A program made the translations under genes and the position numbers. The notes under the pieces were generated by a model. The model was not told the origin of the DNA, ran no database searches, and saw only the letters and a list, made by a program, of their open reading frames with translations. From CAIRTM01 sp963723235 (GTDB lineage Bacteria > Desulfobacterota > WTBG01 > CAIYCZ01 > CAIRTM01), in contig CAVRPV010000016.1 of the NCBI GenBank assembly GCA_963723235.1, forward strand, positions 1 to 64,000: 64,000 bases of DNA, written 5' to 3'. Shown here one piece after another: positions 63,122 to 64,000 of this stretch (its first letter is position 1; every line of letters starts with the position of its first letter).

Positions 63122-64000
63122 TTAAAGTTTCTCCGCCACGCGTAATCTCGCGCTGCGCGCGCGCGCATTGTCGCCGACTTCCGCACTACCCGGCTGAACG
63201 GCCTTACGGGTAATGATGCGTACCTGTGCTGTGCAGCCGCAAGCGCACACCGGAAGATCGCGCGGGCAGACACAGCCGCCTGCCCATCGTTTAAACATGG
63301 TTTTTACAATCCGGTCCTCAAGCGAATGAAAGGCAATCACGCACATGCGCCCGCCGCTGTGCAGTGCTTCACAGGCGGCCTGCAGGCCGGTCTCAAGCGC
63401 CTGCAGCTCATTGTTAACGGCAATGCGCAGGGCCTGAAATGTTTTCGTTGCCGGATGGATGTTTCGAGGATGAAAACGTGCTGGTATTGCCTGGGATACG
63501 ACCAGAGCCAGATCGGCGGTGGTGTTGATGTCAGCCTGACGGGCCTTGATATGGGCAGCTATGCGGCGCGAGAAACGCTCTTCGCCGTAGCGGTAAATCG
63601 TGTCGGCAAGCTGGTTGGTATCAAGCTGTTCAATCAGGTTCTTGGCATGCAGAGCCGCGTCGGCATTCATTCTCATATCCAAAGGACCCTCAAGATATAT
63701 GCTGAAACCTCGCGAGGGATCTTTCAGCTGCCCGGTCGAGACGCCCAGATCAAAAACAATACCGTCTATACCGCGAATGCCGGCCTGACTGAGAATATCC
63801 CTCAACTGAGTGAACGACTGGTTAAAAAACGTAACTTTGTCTTCAAAGGATGTAAGCGCTGCGGCCGCACGTTTAATTGCATCGCTGTCCTGATCTATAC
63901 AGATTAATCGCCCGATATCAGGTTCGCGCTCCAGAAGAGCCCGCGCATGCCCGCCGTGCCCGACCGTTGCGTCCACATATATTCCGCCCGCCACCGGCCG
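63122..64000 (-). CDS. rsmH: 16S rRNA (cytosine1402-N4)-methyltransferase RsmH (5' end beyond the window)
   Basis: 293 codons visible; the start lies beyond 64000. SAM-binding GGIYVDATVGHGGHARALLE, VFDLGVSTGQLKDPSRGFS, GPLDMRMNADAALHAKNLIE, HPATKTFQALRIAVNNELQAL, RMCVIAFHSLEDRIVKTMFK and a C-terminal CPRDLPVCACG / ITRKAVQPG segment are diagnostic. It methylates the N4 of C1402 in 16S rRNA. Only about 20 residues at the N-terminus appear to be missing. It is the usual second gene of the dcw cluster, after mraZ. Confidence 0.95.
   Translation of the reverse strand, partial: RPVAGGIYVDATVGHGGHARALLEREPDIGRLICIDQDSDAIKRAAAALTSFEDKVTFFNQSFTQLRDILSQAGIRGIDGIVFDLGVSTGQLKDPSRGFSIYLEGPLDMRMNADAALHAKNLIEQLDTNQLADTIYRYGEERFSRRIAAHIKARQADINTTADLALVVSQAIPARFHPRNIHPATKTFQALRIAVNNELQALETGLQAACEALHSGGRMCVIAFHSLEDRIVKTMFKRWAGGCVCPRDLPVCACGCTAQVRIITRKAVQPGSAEVGDNARARSARLRVAEKL

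Overview
The window looks like a chromosome segment of a Gram-negative anaerobe of deltaproteobacterial (Desulfobacterota) type. That is inferred from gene content and not from a marker gene. The evidence is an outer membrane (Kdo/LPS-type acyltransferase and kinase, porin, BamE-like lipoprotein), a meso-DAP-type MurE (DNPR motif), oxygen-sensitive indolepyruvate:ferredoxin oxidoreductase with aryl-CoA ligases, DUF169 proteins, and 140-150 bp intergenic repeats of a kind I associate with that phylum. No rRNA, tRNA, CRISPR array, transposase or phage gene was recognised.

Layout. 0.2-4.4 kb: a secreted seven-bladed propeller protein, an SMR/ArnE-like carrier with a UbiA-family prenyl-phosphate transferase, and a BamE-like lipoprotein. 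4.6-16.8 kb: a livJHMGF amino-acid ABC transporter, a degenerate PaaK-like ligase, an outer-membrane porin, iorA-iorB, an intact-motif PaaK and a double ACT protein. This is a likely route for taking up amino acids and oxidising 2-oxo acids to (aryl)acyl-CoA. Almost every gene in this block carries indels. 16.9-21 kb: a BspA-type leucine-rich-repeat surface protein, a META-domain lipoprotein and a large lipoprotein. 21.2-25.2 kb: a polyamine ABC operon potABCD behind a perfect consensus sigma-70 promoter. 25.4-32.7 kb: three DUF169 proteins (one fused to a 2x[4Fe-4S] ferredoxin), an SDR, a membrane protein and an uncharacterised protein, next to a divergent GAF-PAS-sigma54 activator. 32.8-35.6 kb: small, membrane and Lys-rich repeat proteins.

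35.7-43.6 kb is an envelope-modification block on the minus strand: a sulfotransferase-like gene, a membrane protein, a small ribbon-helix-helix-like protein, two tandem alkaline-phosphatase-superfamily hydrolases, an LpxL-like acyltransferase and a LPS-kinase-like protein. At 44.2 kb lies an NtrC-type AAA+ protein that has lost its GAFTGA and Walker B motifs. At 45.4-47.1 kb there is a radical SAM protein. From 47.3 kb to the window edge the dcw cluster runs on the minus strand, read from the right as rsmH (partial)-ftsL-ftsI-murE-murF-mraY-murD-ftsW-murG-murC-ddl-ftsQ-ftsA-ftsZ. murB is missing from its usual place between murC and ddl.

Themes worth following are a dispersed MITE-like palindromic repeat (at least six copies, one supplying the stop codon of a gene), an undescribed three-copy extracellular module shared by two surface proteins, the DUF169 cluster with its sigma54 regulator, and the concentration of frameshifts at 4.6-16.8 kb. 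The frameshifts look more like sequence errors than gene decay, except in the first PaaK copy, which also lacks its ATP-binding loop.
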